From IMG/VR virus record IMGVR_UViG_3300013126_000076, positions 1 to 42,150 of that record: a stretch of DNA of 42,150 nucleotides; one strand, written 5' to 3'. The position numbers and the translations under genes are program-made. The notes beneath the pieces are model-generated. The model had not been told where the DNA came from, made no database searches, and was given only the letters and a program-made list of their open reading frames with translations. This DNA is from a virus. Of this stretch, positions 1 to 8,319 are shown piece by piece (position 1 is the stretch's first letter; each line of letters begins with the position of its first letter).

Positions 1-1
1 A

Positions 2-400
2 TTTGGAGTTTCTGCTGTTGTGACGGGAATTTCCTTCGGAGATGTAAAGAGCGGTGCTCCTATTTTTACAGCAGGTGCTGCCGGTCAAATTTTCATTGCT
101 GAAAATGACCAAACATTTCCCCGGCAGATAACATTTGGGGGAGGTGCATCAACTTCCCCTATCACAGTGAGTCTTTCCGCAATCGGACAGCCTTGCGCAT
201 TGGGTGCTCAACGCCTTCTTTATATCGTCAGTCTAAGCTCTGAAGCCCTTTCCGGAAACGGAACAGGTTACGGTGTTCGCGTTGATGTGACCAACACAAC
301 TGACACAACACAAAGCACCACGGTGACTGCCACTAATGAAGCATTTGGCAACCGTCTCTGCTTTGCCGAACATCGTCGGCTGGTTACACTCGAAGCTTAA
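2..400 (+). CDS. Structural protein fragment, 5' end outside window
   Basis: The reading frame is open from the first bases, so the gene begins upstream of the window; the GTG at 20 is probably internal. About 132 residues are visible. They are Gly/Thr/Ser/Ala-rich and strand-forming, without recognisable catalytic motifs, like the C-terminal part of a virion surface or fibre protein. It ends TAA, overlapping by four bases the stop of the convergent P-loop gene. I do not recognise the family; the structural assignment rests on composition and on the neighbouring baseplate genes. Confidence 0.6.
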   Translation, partial: FGVSAVVTGISFGDVKSGAPIFTAGAAGQIFIAENDQTFPRQITFGGGASTSPITVSLSAIGQPCALGAQRLLYIVSLSSEALSGNGTGYGVRVDVTNTTDTTQSTTVTATNEAFGNRLCFAEHRRLVTLEA

Positions 401-957
401 TTCAGTTCGCTTAAAACTTTCGAAGTTCTATCCTTCAAAGATCCTGACAATCTCACAACTTTTTTAAATTTTACTATTGGTTCTTTCAGATAGTTTTCAA
501 AGATAGCCTGTATCACTGTCCGGTATTCTTCGTCGGTATTCCGGTAATTGTCATTCTCAACCGGCACACCTTCTGTGTCACAATAAAAAAGAATGTCTAT
601 TTCAGTGTATAACATTTTCAGCATGAGTTGACCGTAATCATATACCCACGGAGGATTTTTACCGATACTCACGCTCCAATCACAGTAAACAACACCATCT
701 AACAACCACCGATCATAAATGTAATGCTTGGAAACAGTTTCTTTTGGTTTTACCACAAGATCATCAATATATGAATTGAAAAGCAAAACTTGCGAAAGAT
801 CCGTACCCTTTTCATTAATTTCAAATCCATGATCTTTTAATTTTCGGGCACCTCCTTTAATAAAGGTATATTCTTCTTTGTTAAGAAAATTGACCAGCAA
901 ATGCCGTATCAATGTGCTTTTGCCAGATGCTTGAGGGCCAGAAAACGCTATTTTCAA
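397..957 (-). CDS. P-loop kinase-like ATPase (AAA_28/NadR-like)
   Basis: A 186-residue protein with a Walker A motif at the very N-terminus (GPQASGKST, residues 7-15), then a DRW motif near residue 103 and a short C-terminal helical part. This layout fits the small P-loop nucleoside/nicotinamide-riboside kinase or AAA_28 ATPases found in many large phages. A phosphotransferase role in nucleotide or NAD metabolism is an inference; the substrate cannot be read. The start is a TTG, chosen because the P-loop lies only six residues downstream and no ATG precedes it in frame. It is a lone minus-strand gene between plus-strand structural genes. Confidence 0.75.
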   Translation of the reverse strand: MKIAFSGPQASGKSTLIRHLLVNFLNKEEYTFIKGGARKLKDHGFEINEKGTDLSQVLLFNSYIDDLVVKPKETVSKHYIYDRWLLDGVVYCDWSVSIGKNPPWVYDYGQLMLKMLYTEIDILFYCDTEGVPVENDNYRNTDEEYRTVIQAIFENYLKEPIVKFKKVVRLSGSLKDRTSKVLSELN

Positions 958-1013
958 CTGTTTTATGTTACTAAACCATAAGGGTTTTTCAATATTGCAA
1001 ACGGGTTTTGTTT

Positions 1014-1021
1014 CATAAATA
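1014..1021 (+). promoter_or_regulatory. Late-promoter-like box (CATAAATA)
   Basis: CATAAATA differs by one base from the T4 late consensus TATAAATA and ends 11 bases before the ATG at 1033. With T4 geometry transcription would start about six bases before the start codon. The same 11-base spacing occurs at 10583 and 39561. Confidence 0.55.
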
Positions 1022-1032
1022 TTTCTAGTATT

Positions 1033-2793
1033 ATGGCTGAAATTCCCGCTGCATTATTGACAAAATTGGCTCCGGAAATGAATCTTTCCCAGCTTAATAA
1101 AATTTTGTCTATTCCTGAGTTGGACGATCTGTCTCAACAACTTTCACAGCTTAATCCGGATCAAATATTCAGTTCAATGGATTTTTCCGGAAACATAAAT
1201 GATTTGTTTAGCCAAGTCACAAATTTTCAAAACAATCTGGGATTGTATCTTCCCATATCTGATTTTTTACCACAATTACCTTCTCCTCAAATTTTGGACC
1301 AAACCATAGCAAATGTAACTCAAGGGTTAAACATAACCAATCAGCTGCAAGGTTTGGTTCAATCCTCACTTGGAAACAATCTGCAAATTCCGAATTTTGC
1401 CGGAGGAGAGGTTGATATCGGAAGTATTTTTTCAAATACATTTTCATCTTTTTCCAATACAAATGCAAATGCATTTGATTTCGCCAAACAACAAGTCACA
1501 AACAATCTGCAAGGAATACAAAATGTAAGCAATGTAAGTTCTCTTTTAAATTCCATACGAACAAGCGTTCCATCCAATTTGTCACCAAAAACTGTCCGGG
1601 ACCTTGCCACAAATCCTCAAACATTTAATAATTTCATACAAAATGGAGCAAGCACCGCCGGATCCAGTTTAAACAGTCAGGTAAAACAAAATGCACAAAG
1701 CTATCAAAAAAGTTTCACTGGTGGAGACAATACACAAGTCAAAGCAGGTCCGGTCACACCAAATTCAGTATCTCCAAATGATTTTAGAATTAATGCCGTG
1801 GTGACAACTTATAGTGCGGAAGAAAGAATAGGAAAAGGCGGGGACAAGTGGTCCCGTGCAAAAGTAAGTTCCACATCCAAAGATTATCAACCCAATCTTA
1901 TTGAAGGTGTTAGTTGTGCAGTAGATCCAAGCCAGATTCCTTATGGAAGCAAAATAGTTTTTGATCGACCCGAAATAGGCACTCGTGTTGCCATGGACAC
2001 CGGCGAAGCTGTTTATCTTCAGACTGCCGCCATACAACGCGGAATCAATCCGGATAAACCACAGGCAGGAGCACAATCACCATATCCCCCCGGAACGGCT
2101 TTTGCCAAAACGGACCAACAGGCAAGATCAGGAGGAAGAGGAAGCAAAACAACTGGAACTTTAAATCTTACAAATTCACAAGGACAAGTAGTAGGCACAT
2201 ACCAATTTGTAAACGGAGGTGCAGGACGGGGAAACATTCCTTTTGGATCATATACGGTTTCAAATTATCAAACAGCCCAAACACGTGCCCGGTTGGGGAG
2301 AAGTCAGAGAGGCATTTTGGCTGGAGCCGACACATTTGATTTGAATAATGTTTATGATCCGGCAATAGGTGACACTCGAAGTGGTCTTTTGATACATAGG
2401 GCCAGAAATGCTACAGAAGGATGTATTGGTATTCAGGGTGGAGATGCAGCTTGGTCTGATTTTCGTGACAAAATGAAAAGATTATTGGATGAAAATGGAG
2501 GCAAATATACCCTAACATTGGGTCCAGATCCGAATGAAAAACAACAGGATGAAAAAACCCTTACGGTGGATATATATTTTGATACGGAGCAATCAAGATT
2601 GAATTTTGAAAAAAATGTACTTTCAGGGGGAGGAACACAAGGTGCCACTGTACAACCACCCAAAAGCGGGGTTTATTCCCAACAGGTGGAATTTCCGTCC
2701 GGAAGAAAAATTCAGGCTTATTATCCAAGCGGATACAAGCAACTAAAAACACGTTCTGCAGACGATCTTTTAGCAGCGGCAGGAAACGCATAA
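1033..2793 (+). CDS. Baseplate-associated murein protein: 3D domain split by an L,D-transpeptidase-like domain
   Basis: 586 residues. Residues 1-250 are Gln/Asn/Ser-rich and low in complexity. Residues 253-328 match the first part of a 3D (double-psi barrel) domain, with VDPSQIPYG (Asp298) and AMDTGEAV (Asp322). The third hallmark aspartate appears only at TVDIYF (Asp513), after about 190 residues. The stretch between (about 370-495) looks like an L,D-transpeptidase/DUF2778-type domain, with GLLIHRARNATEGCIGI giving His455 and Cys464. The 3D protein at 7840-8319 has the same three aspartates without the insertion. The gene abuts the gp5-like spike gene (one base between), so a tail-tip peptidoglycan-processing role during DNA entry is likely. 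Activity is inferred. Confidence 0.8.
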   Translation: MAEIPAALLTKLAPEMNLSQLNKILSIPELDDLSQQLSQLNPDQIFSSMDFSGNINDLFSQVTNFQNNLGLYLPISDFLPQLPSPQILDQTIANVTQGLNITNQLQGLVQSSLGNNLQIPNFAGGEVDIGSIFSNTFSSFSNTNANAFDFAKQQVTNNLQGIQNVSNVSSLLNSIRTSVPSNLSPKTVRDLATNPQTFNNFIQNGASTAGSSLNSQVKQNAQSYQKSFTGGDNTQVKAGPVTPNSVSPNDFRINAVVTTYSAEERIGKGGDKWSRAKVSSTSKDYQPNLIEGVSCAVDPSQIPYGSKIVFDRPEIGTRVAMDTGEAVYLQTAAIQRGINPDKPQAGAQSPYPPGTAFAKTDQQARSGGRGSKTTGTLNLTNSQGQVVGTYQFVNGGAGRGNIPFGSYTVSNYQTAQTRARLGRSQRGILAGADTFDLNNVYDPAIGDTRSGLLIHRARNATEGCIGIQGGDAAWSDFRDKMKRLLDENGGKYTLTLGPDPNEKQQDEKTLTVDIYFDTEQSRLNFEKNVLSGGGTQGATVQPPKSGVYSQQVEFPSGRKIQAYYPSGYKQLKTRSADDLLAAAGNA

Positions 2794-2794
2794 C

Positions 2795-5119
2795 ATGAAA
2801 AGATATGATGGACATTATTTGGGAATAGTAGTTCAAAACAACGATCCAGAACAACGTGGTCGTGTCAAAGTGTTTGTACCCCACGTCACACCCACAGTTT
2901 ACAACAAGTGGAATGAAGTTCAGGTTGATAAAGAATTTAACTTTATAGGTCAAAATCTTAACAGCAGCATCAATGACATATTAGAGGATCTTAAAAAAAT
3001 ATTGCCTTGGGCGGACTGTGCCATGCCTCTTTTCGGCGGGGCTGCCAGCGGAAGATATAATGCCACAGAAAAATTTGGATCCATTAGTGACAGTTCATTG
3101 ATCGACACCTGCAAACCACAAGAAAATTATGAAACCACCGCCTTCAGTCAAAATACTGATGGTATCGGTGAAAAACCGGGAAATGTTTACGAGCGGGGTG
3201 CCGTTCCGTTAAGTGACGCATTCAATTCAGCTCCTGCCAACAATGTGGCTCATGTCAATCCAAATGCTTACGGATATGTTCCGGGAGGTTATAGTAATCG
3301 CGCCAAGGGTGTCTTTTGTGTTCCTAATGTGGGAGCACATCTTTGGGTTTTCTTTTATGATGGAAATCCCATGCGTCCTGTTTATTGGGCAACCAGTTTT
3401 GGTCAAACTGCTTGGAATGGAATTTTTCTGGATGATTATGGTGTGGCTGAAGATTATCCGGGTGCTTATGAAAATTTTGATAAAAATGACACCAATCTTA
3501 ATGTTCAACAAGTGGATGCTGAAACATACAGGAACAAAACTGTATTATCTCAAAAAGGTGGGGTAATTGAATTTGTAAACACAGATCTTAAAGAGGTTCT
3601 TAAACTCACACATTATTCCGGTTCATTTTTGGAATTTAACAACGCCACCACGAGCCGGTTGTCCGTAAAGAATGATCAACAACTTGTTTTGGCGGACAAA
3701 TTTACAACAGTAAAAGGTAATAATAGCCTGTATGTTGGAGGTGATTTGGATATAGTGGTAAAAGGAAATTATTATTTTAAGGTGGGTGAACAGGATCCTC
3801 AATATCAGCAGCAATGGAAAACATTGATGGATCCTATTGCGGATCTTAAACAATTGTTTGAAATAGACCGGACCAAGAAAAAAGATGGTGATCCAAACCG
3901 AGTCAGCAGTACCAATCAAAAACAAAAAGGAAAGCCCGGACCTTGCCCTGTTTGTTCCAAAGACCGGAAATACTATGCAGTAAACAACAAATTCAATCAG
4001 GTCATAATTCCGGTTGTGACATTCAATAACAACGGCGTGGACGGATATCAAACGGTTGACCCACAAGGAAAACAATCGGCCGCGCAATTAATAGCATTTC
4101 CTCCCCCGGCACAATGTCCGGTCTGTAAAGGTCAACAAATTAGCCCCAGCAGCATGGACGGTAAATGGGAAGAAAATCCAGAAAAGAAAAAGTTAGAGCA
4201 ATTATACAAGGAAAAAATTGTTGAACTGGCAAAAATAGAGGAAAATATGGGTGTGGGCGGAAGTCTTGTCACGGAAATACCCAAACACAAATTCGACATG
4301 ATTGGTCAAGTCATGAATGATTTTGGAAGTATTCGTATTGATACTGAAGGTAAGATTTACAATTATAAGGTCCAGATAGGAGAAAAGGGTGTTTATGAAA
4401 ATCAAAAACCCAGTCCTCTTATTGAACCTGTGCACGTGGATGATCTTCCCGGGGGAAACTACACGGTAAATGCCTGTAATCGGTATACCCTTCAGGTTGG
4501 GGCGGGTGGAATTAATATAAAAACATTGGGTCCTATTGAAATGAGTGGAACCATAACCAGCATGGCAGGTCAGCAGGTTAACATAGGCGCACAATATGAA
4601 TTGAATATTGATGGCGGTAGTCGCACCGTCATCACCAGTGATATTCTTGTTTTGCGTCAACGCAACTATGAACAGGTCATGGTGGATTCAAGTTTAGGGG
4701 TAAGCCGAAATCTTGTGGTTGGCGGTGGAGCGCACATTGAAGGAGAACTAACGGTAAATCACATTACTGCCCCGGTTGAGATACAAGAAACCGAGAAAAG
4801 CTTTGTTTACGGTCAAACCAATACAATTGATGCAAAAATTATTGGTTATGTTCAGCCCGGGGCCACTATTTGTGGAAATTGGGGCATAGTATGGAGCAAA
4901 ACACCTTGTAATGACATATCCCAACCGGATTGTTTATTCACATATAGCCATAGTCATTTGTTCAAAAACCTTCCCCTTAATCTTCTTCCGGAAAACAAAG
5001 ATGTTCGAAATGTTGGTCAGGCTTGCAACAATACGGATCGAGTGGTTGCAGAACCTCAAAACATGGCTTATAACATCAGAGGTAGCAATCCTCCCAACGA
5101 TCCTATCGTAGGGGATTAA
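2795..5119 (+). CDS. 5: gp5-like baseplate hub / tail spike protein
   Basis: 774 residues. The N-terminus (YLGIVVQNNDPEQRGRVKV) is the OB-fold start typical of T4 gp5/VgrG-type hub proteins; residues about 160-210 carry the aromatic-rich second part (GAHLWVFFYDGNPMRPVYW). Residues about 540-660 are repetitive short strands suggesting the triple beta-helix needle. The C-terminal tip has YSHSHLFKNLPL with His719 and His721, like metal-binding spike tips. No lysozyme domain is visible between OB fold and helix, unlike T4 gp5. Instead there is an insert with two CPVC motifs (Cys384/387 and Cys441/444), likely one zinc ribbon. The neighbouring upstream gene may supply the wall-cutting function. 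It acts at the tail tip in the virion. Confidence 0.88.
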   Translation: MKRYDGHYLGIVVQNNDPEQRGRVKVFVPHVTPTVYNKWNEVQVDKEFNFIGQNLNSSINDILEDLKKILPWADCAMPLFGGAASGRYNATEKFGSISDSSLIDTCKPQENYETTAFSQNTDGIGEKPGNVYERGAVPLSDAFNSAPANNVAHVNPNAYGYVPGGYSNRAKGVFCVPNVGAHLWVFFYDGNPMRPVYWATSFGQTAWNGIFLDDYGVAEDYPGAYENFDKNDTNLNVQQVDAETYRNKTVLSQKGGVIEFVNTDLKEVLKLTHYSGSFLEFNNATTSRLSVKNDQQLVLADKFTTVKGNNSLYVGGDLDIVVKGNYYFKVGEQDPQYQQQWKTLMDPIADLKQLFEIDRTKKKDGDPNRVSSTNQKQKGKPGPCPVCSKDRKYYAVNNKFNQVIIPVVTFNNNGVDGYQTVDPQGKQSAAQLIAFPPPAQCPVCKGQQISPSSMDGKWEENPEKKKLEQLYKEKIVELAKIEENMGVGGSLVTEIPKHKFDMIGQVMNDFGSIRIDTEGKIYNYKVQIGEKGVYENQKPSPLIEPVHVDDLPGGNYTVNACNRYTLQVGAGGINIKTLGPIEMSGTITSMAGQQVNIGAQYELNIDGGSRTVITSDILVLRQRNYEQVMVDSSLGVSRNLVVGGGAHIEGELTVNHITAPVEIQETEKSFVYGQTNTIDAKIIGYVQPGATICGNWGIVWSKTPCNDISQPDCLFTYSHSHLFKNLPLNLLPENKDVRNVGQACNNTDRVVAEPQNMAYNIRGSNPPNDPIVGD

Positions 5120-5643
5120 TAATTTGTAAGTAAAAACAAATGGAATGGTGCGATTGTGTGATGCAATGGCAGTTCCGGATTTCGGTCAAGAATTTCAGAA
5201 TAGGTTAAAATGTTTTTAAAATTTGATTTTGTAAAAAATCTGTGCGCATAAAAGGAATTTACAGGGTACAGATTTTTACTCAAAAATAAATAACAATCAC
5301 TGCATTCCACATCCAAAGGTTTTAGCACAGCTTCATATTGCTCATGATTCATCTGAGGATTGTTTCTTAATGGATAAATGCAAGGCAACACATCATTGGA
5401 TACCGGTTCGGTAATTCCATAAAGAAACATGATTTCTTCCGGTTTGGTTCCGTATTTGTGAACAATATATTGTGGATTGAATTCGTTTTTAATTTTTAAA
5501 CGTTTCTGGTCATACAGGCTTCTTATGGCAAAACCAAAAAAGAAAGTTGGATAGGTGATTGTCTGGAACTTTTCTAGATCTGCAGGTTTTTCAGTATCGT
5601 TAAATGTAAGTGTCATCATGTGTGTATCGTAAGGTACACACAA
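5116..5643 (-). CDS. Hypothetical protein
   Basis: 175 residues, unrecognised. It is rich in aromatic residues and has a central Cys pair (ECSDC). Two methionines at residues 9-10 are possible alternative starts and would give a 166-167-residue product. Its stop overlaps that of the gp5-like gene by four bases, and its start lies six bases after the stop of the 77-residue gene at 5650-5883, so the two are probably co-transcribed from the late box at 5890-5897. Confidence 0.7.
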   Translation of the reverse strand: MCVPYDTHMMTLTFNDTEKPADLEKFQTITYPTFFFGFAIRSLYDQKRLKIKNEFNPQYIVHKYGTKPEEIMFLYGITEPVSNDVLPCIYPLRNNPQMNHEQYEAVLKPLDVECSDCYLFLSKNLYPVNSFYAHRFFTKSNFKNILTYSEILDRNPELPLHHTIAPFHLFLLTNY

Positions 5644-5649
5644 AGTTTT

Positions 5650-5883
5650 TCAAGCCACTGGAAATGAAAAAACTTGAGAAAGACCGGGCAGCTTAAAAAT
5701 AATACCTTTGCGATGACCCGAGCTATTTTGCACAATAACCGTGACCCTGTCACCTACCACTACCGGGCTGGAATTAATGGTTTCCTGTAGTTTAAGGGAA
5801 CGGACTGTGGTGCCGTTATTGGCGTCAAAAACCCTCAAACTATTAATGCCATCCACGACCACAGAATAAGCCTTTTTAACCAT
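5650..5883 (-). CDS. Small beta-strand protein resembling one PQQ-type propeller blade
   Basis: 77 residues that read as a single PQQ/WD-like blade: a VFDANNGTTV turn followed by SSPVVVGDRVTVIV strands. A single blade cannot form a propeller alone, so it may oligomerise or be a small all-beta virion protein. It starts six bases after a GATAAATA late-type box. No family can be named firmly. Confidence 0.7.
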   Translation of the reverse strand: MVKKAYSVVVDGINSLRVFDANNGTTVRSLKLQETINSSPVVVGDRVTVIVQNSSGHRKGIIFKLPGLSQVFSFPVA

Positions 5884-5889
5884 ATAAGT

Positions 5890-5897
5890 TATTTATC
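5890..5897 (-). promoter_or_regulatory. Late-promoter-like box (GATAAATA)
   Basis: On the minus strand GATAAATA ends six bases before the ATG at 5883. With T4 late geometry the transcript would start at, or one base before, the start codon. Confidence 0.55.
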
Positions 5898-5935
5898 ATA
5901 ATATTTTTAAAATAATTGTAGAAACCAATATATTA

Positions 5936-5943
5936 AATAAATA
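5936..5943 (+). promoter_or_regulatory. Late-promoter-like box (AATAAATA)
   Basis: AATAAATA ends six bases before the ATG at 5950 and lies within a very AT-rich intergenic segment that also carries the divergent box for the minus-strand gene. Confidence 0.5.
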
Positions 5944-5949
5944 ATAATA

Positions 5950-7104
5950 ATGGCTGCTGAAATCAAAAAGATCATATTCCGTCAGGGTACGGAAGCCGAA
6001 CGTAAAAATATTACACTGGAACCGGGTGAACCGGGATATTGTACGGACAGCAACCGTTTATATGTGGGAACGGGTGGATTGGCAGGCATTCCAGTAGGAA
6101 CCAAGAATCTTGGATTTGCCACATTTGCAGGAAATGACACCAATTTGAATACCAGTTTGGCTGCTGCAAGTGGTGATTTTGTTTTTGATACAGCCAGTAA
6201 TCTGACCTATATGCTGACAGGAACAGATTTTGCAAAGGTAAGCGCTTTTGCTCCATTTGGTAGCCAATTCACAATTGATAATAATACACTGATTCAAGTT
6301 TCCAATGTTGTTCGTGTGGCAGATAACAGTTTGTTTGCCACTAAACTTGCCAGTGCTGCAGTAGGAGCCGGACTGGAACGGATAGGAACCAATACGATCT
6401 TAAAAACAAAGTTGGGCAGCAGCCTGACTTATGATGGCAGTCAAGGCATGATTGTTGCAAACAATAGCGTGACAAATGCCATGCTTGCCAACGCACCTGC
6501 CAACACGATAAAAGGTCGCTTAAACACTTCCGGACAAATACAAGATCTTACTCCTTCAGATCTTCAGGTTCTTCTTGCTGGTTTGGTGACCACAAATCCG
6601 ATTGGAACGGTGATTGATTGGGCCGGATCTGGCACACCTCCTGCAACTTATCTGGAATGCGACGGTTCACCTGTTTCCCGTACAACCTATGCAGAACTTT
6701 TCACAGTTTTGGGAACCACATGGGGTGCTGGGGACGGAAGCACGACATTCAATCTTCCGGATCTTCGCAGACGGGTGACCATGGGTGCAGGCGGAACAGG
6801 AACCGCCACCATAGCAAATGCAGTGGGAAGCACGGGCGGTGAAGAAAATCACGTGCTGACAGAATCAGAAGGTAAGTGTGAATTTGATGTTACGGCAGAA
6901 TTTCGTCAACCCGGTTCGCTTAATCCAAATGGAATTGGTTATGTGGGAGGATTGACCATTCAAAATTCAAACGGAAATTATTCATACACCTATAGTCAAG
7001 GCACAGTGGATGCAACTGGTACCGTAGGATCTGGTGCGGCTGACGGTCACAATACAATTCAGCCCAGCGCAGTTGTTCGCAAGCTTATCAAAGCATCATC
7101 ATGA
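5950..7104 (+). CDS. Tail fibre with C-terminal phage collar domain
   Basis: 384 residues. The N-terminal 50 residues (FRQGTEAERKNITLEPGEPG, then NRLYVGTG) form the short head-binding motif seen at the start of many phage fibre and tropism proteins. The middle is Ala/Asn/Thr-rich shaft. Residues about 216-280 carry a phage tail-collar domain (PIGTVIDWAG, YLECDGSPVSRTTYAELF, FNLPDLRRRV), as in T4 gp12-type short fibres. The extreme C-terminus (GHNTIQPSAVVRKLIK) is the usual collar-fibre ending. It is likely a receptor-binding protein on the baseplate. It overlaps the next gene by ATGA. Confidence 0.88.
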   Translation: MAAEIKKIIFRQGTEAERKNITLEPGEPGYCTDSNRLYVGTGGLAGIPVGTKNLGFATFAGNDTNLNTSLAAASGDFVFDTASNLTYMLTGTDFAKVSAFAPFGSQFTIDNNTLIQVSNVVRVADNSLFATKLASAAVGAGLERIGTNTILKTKLGSSLTYDGSQGMIVANNSVTNAMLANAPANTIKGRLNTSGQIQDLTPSDLQVLLAGLVTTNPIGTVIDWAGSGTPPATYLECDGSPVSRTTYAELFTVLGTTWGAGDGSTTFNLPDLRRRVTMGAGGTGTATIANAVGSTGGEENHVLTESEGKCEFDVTAEFRQPGSLNPNGIGYVGGLTIQNSNGNYSYTYSQGTVDATGTVGSGAADGHNTIQPSAVVRKLIKASS

Positions 7105-7355
7105 CGACAGGTTTTGACAAGATTGTTAAAAAACTCACTGAAGATTTTAACATCAGTCCTCAAGCCAAGGTTCCCAAAACTTTTCAGGGAACAAGCATTG
7201 ATTGGGGCAAAACAGCAACACATCCAAGCGGATTCAAAGGGGACACAAGCAATCCGGGCAGCATGCAGATTTTGTTTGCAATTCCTGCAAAAAAGAAAAA
7301 GAAATCAGCGAATGTTCTTAAAAAACGTGTGGCTGCCAATCGTGTTCGTCGCTAG
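7101..7355 (+). CDS. Small protein with lysine-rich tail
   Basis: 84 residues, unrecognised. The N-terminus (MTTGFDKIVKKLTEDF) is an amphipathic helix like those of several late proteins in this window. The C-terminus is strongly basic, with AKKKKKS followed by Arg/Lys to the end. The start overlaps the fibre gene stop (ATGA), so translation is coupled. The last 51 bases overlap the SleB-type gene on the other strand. The architecture resembles the 78-residue protein at 35618-35854. A minor nucleic-acid-binding virion component is a guess. Confidence 0.7.
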   Translation: MTTGFDKIVKKLTEDFNISPQAKVPKTFQGTSIDWGKTATHPSGFKGDTSNPGSMQILFAIPAKKKKKSANVLKKRVAANRVRR

Positions 7356-7838
7356 GGCTTGTTTATTTTTACCACCAAATTGTGGGCTGCTCCAATAAGG
7401 TTTCACTTTGCTGGGACCTTTGGTTACATGATAGTGAGTGGCTCCTCCAGTAAGATCCTCTAGCTTTCCTTGCATGCCCACAAGAGCCAGTTCTTTGGCC
7501 ATGGCCCATCGGGGATGCTGCATGGCTTTGGTTATAATGTCCCCCATTTTCACTGAACCGGCGTTATAACCATCAAAAAAGCTGAATTGTTTGGGTTTTA
7601 GTACCACGTCCACCGCACCCCGGAAAGGATCGCCCCCCTTTACCCTGTTCATGATCACATTCATCACGGCTTGCATGCCTTCATATCCCTCACCTCCGGC
7701 TTCACCAATAAGCGCAGCCGCCACAATATCGCTGTATTTGATAGCGGCTTCGGCTTTTTGAACCATGGCAGGAGGTGGCGGAGGCAGATCTGGTGTTACC
7801 TCCAACAACAGTTGTTTTATTCTATCTTCAAACCTCAC
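7305..7838 (-). CDS. SleB-type cell-wall hydrolase
   Basis: 177 residues from the GTG at 7838. A short N-terminal helix (MRFEDRIKQLLLE) and a proline run (PPPPP) lead into a Hydrolase_2/SleB domain. It has ALIGEAGGEGYEGMQAVMNV with the probable catalytic Glu46, then NRV, QFSFF, and a DLTGGATHYH C-terminal motif. SleB proteins are lytic transglycosylase-like peptidoglycan hydrolases. The chosen GTG lies five bases after a perfect TATAAATA box and one base after the stop of the upstream 3D gene; another in-frame GTG at 7856 would add six residues. The function could be lysis or, given the N-terminal helix, a virion role. Confidence 0.85.
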   Translation of the reverse strand: MRFEDRIKQLLLEVTPDLPPPPPAMVQKAEAAIKYSDIVAAALIGEAGGEGYEGMQAVMNVIMNRVKGGDPFRGAVDVVLKPKQFSFFDGYNAGSVKMGDIITKAMQHPRWAMAKELALVGMQGKLEDLTGGATHYHVTKGPSKVKPYWSSPQFGGKNKQALATNTIGSHTFFKNIR

Positions 7839-7839
7839 C

Positions 7840-8319
7840 TTAATATTTATAAACACTGACTGTGACTATTTTTGGGTTATTATATGCAAAATTCAAAGCA
7901 TCCTGCTTTTTTTCAAAAAATATGTCTATAACAGGCAGTTTACCTCCACTTGCCTTCTTTTGTTTAACAGCTGTGCCGGTGTCATGAGCCACCCTGATGC
8001 CCAAATTTGGTATGTATAAACGCTTATAAAAGGGGATTAGGCGCGGATCGACCGCCACGCTTATCCCTTCACGAAGACGTGTTCCTGATGAGCTTTTTTT
8101 GCGGGCCGTGTCATTGTCTGTACCACTTCCTTTGGCCCAATATACAGTTAATCTTGCCTTTATTTTCTTTTCAATTACTCCTTGTTTAACAACTTTTCCG
8201 CTTAAATTATCCAATTTTTTGGCAACAATAGGTCCCACAGGGTTAACAGGTTCAACGCCTACGGAAGTTATATTATATAAAAAAATTGAAGCTATTAATA
8301 TGAAAATAAACCGGTTCAT
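7840..8319 (-). CDS. Exported 3D-domain (MltA/RlpA-like) protein
   Basis: 159 residues. Residues 1-20 are a hydrophobic signal or anchor segment (FIFILIASIFLYNI). From residue 53 on there is a compact 3D domain with its three aspartates: SVAVDPRLIPF (Asp91), AHDTGTAV (Asp113) and PVIDIFF (Asp132). 3D domains occur in murein lytic transglycosylase-type and resuscitation-factor-type proteins, so a role in peptidoglycan cleavage during lysis is likely. The start overlaps the stop of the CHAP-like gene (ATGA) with GGGAGGATGG upstream as ribosome binding site. It is the uninterrupted counterpart of the split domain at 1033-2793. Confidence 0.85.
   Translation of the reverse strand: MNRFIFILIASIFLYNITSVGVEPVNPVGPIVAKKLDNLSGKVVKQGVIEKKIKARLTVYWAKGSGTDNDTARKKSSSGTRLREGISVAVDPRLIPFYKRLYIPNLGIRVAHDTGTAVKQKKASGGKLPVIDIFFEKKQDALNFAYNNPKIVTVSVYKY
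7844..7851 (-). promoter_or_regulatory. Late-promoter-like box (TATAAATA)
   Basis: A perfect T4 late consensus on the minus strand, lying within the last codons of the 3D-domain gene. It ends five bases before the GTG chosen for the SleB-type hydrolase, the same spacing as at other late genes here. It could arise by chance from the Val-Tyr-Lys-Tyr codons. Confidence 0.45.

Noticed and set aside
3213-3566. 117-residue plus-strand frame inside the gp5-like gene
   Set aside because: Out-of-frame shadow; no start context and no motif.
3623-4660. Long open frames on the minus strand within the gp5-like gene
   Set aside because: They are antisense to a clearly coding frame with recognisable motifs, and give low-complexity aromatic/Ile-rich translations typical of shadows.
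5116-5125. Terminator between convergent genes at the gp5-like gene end
   Set aside because: The two stops overlap and no stem with a T-run could be seen around them.
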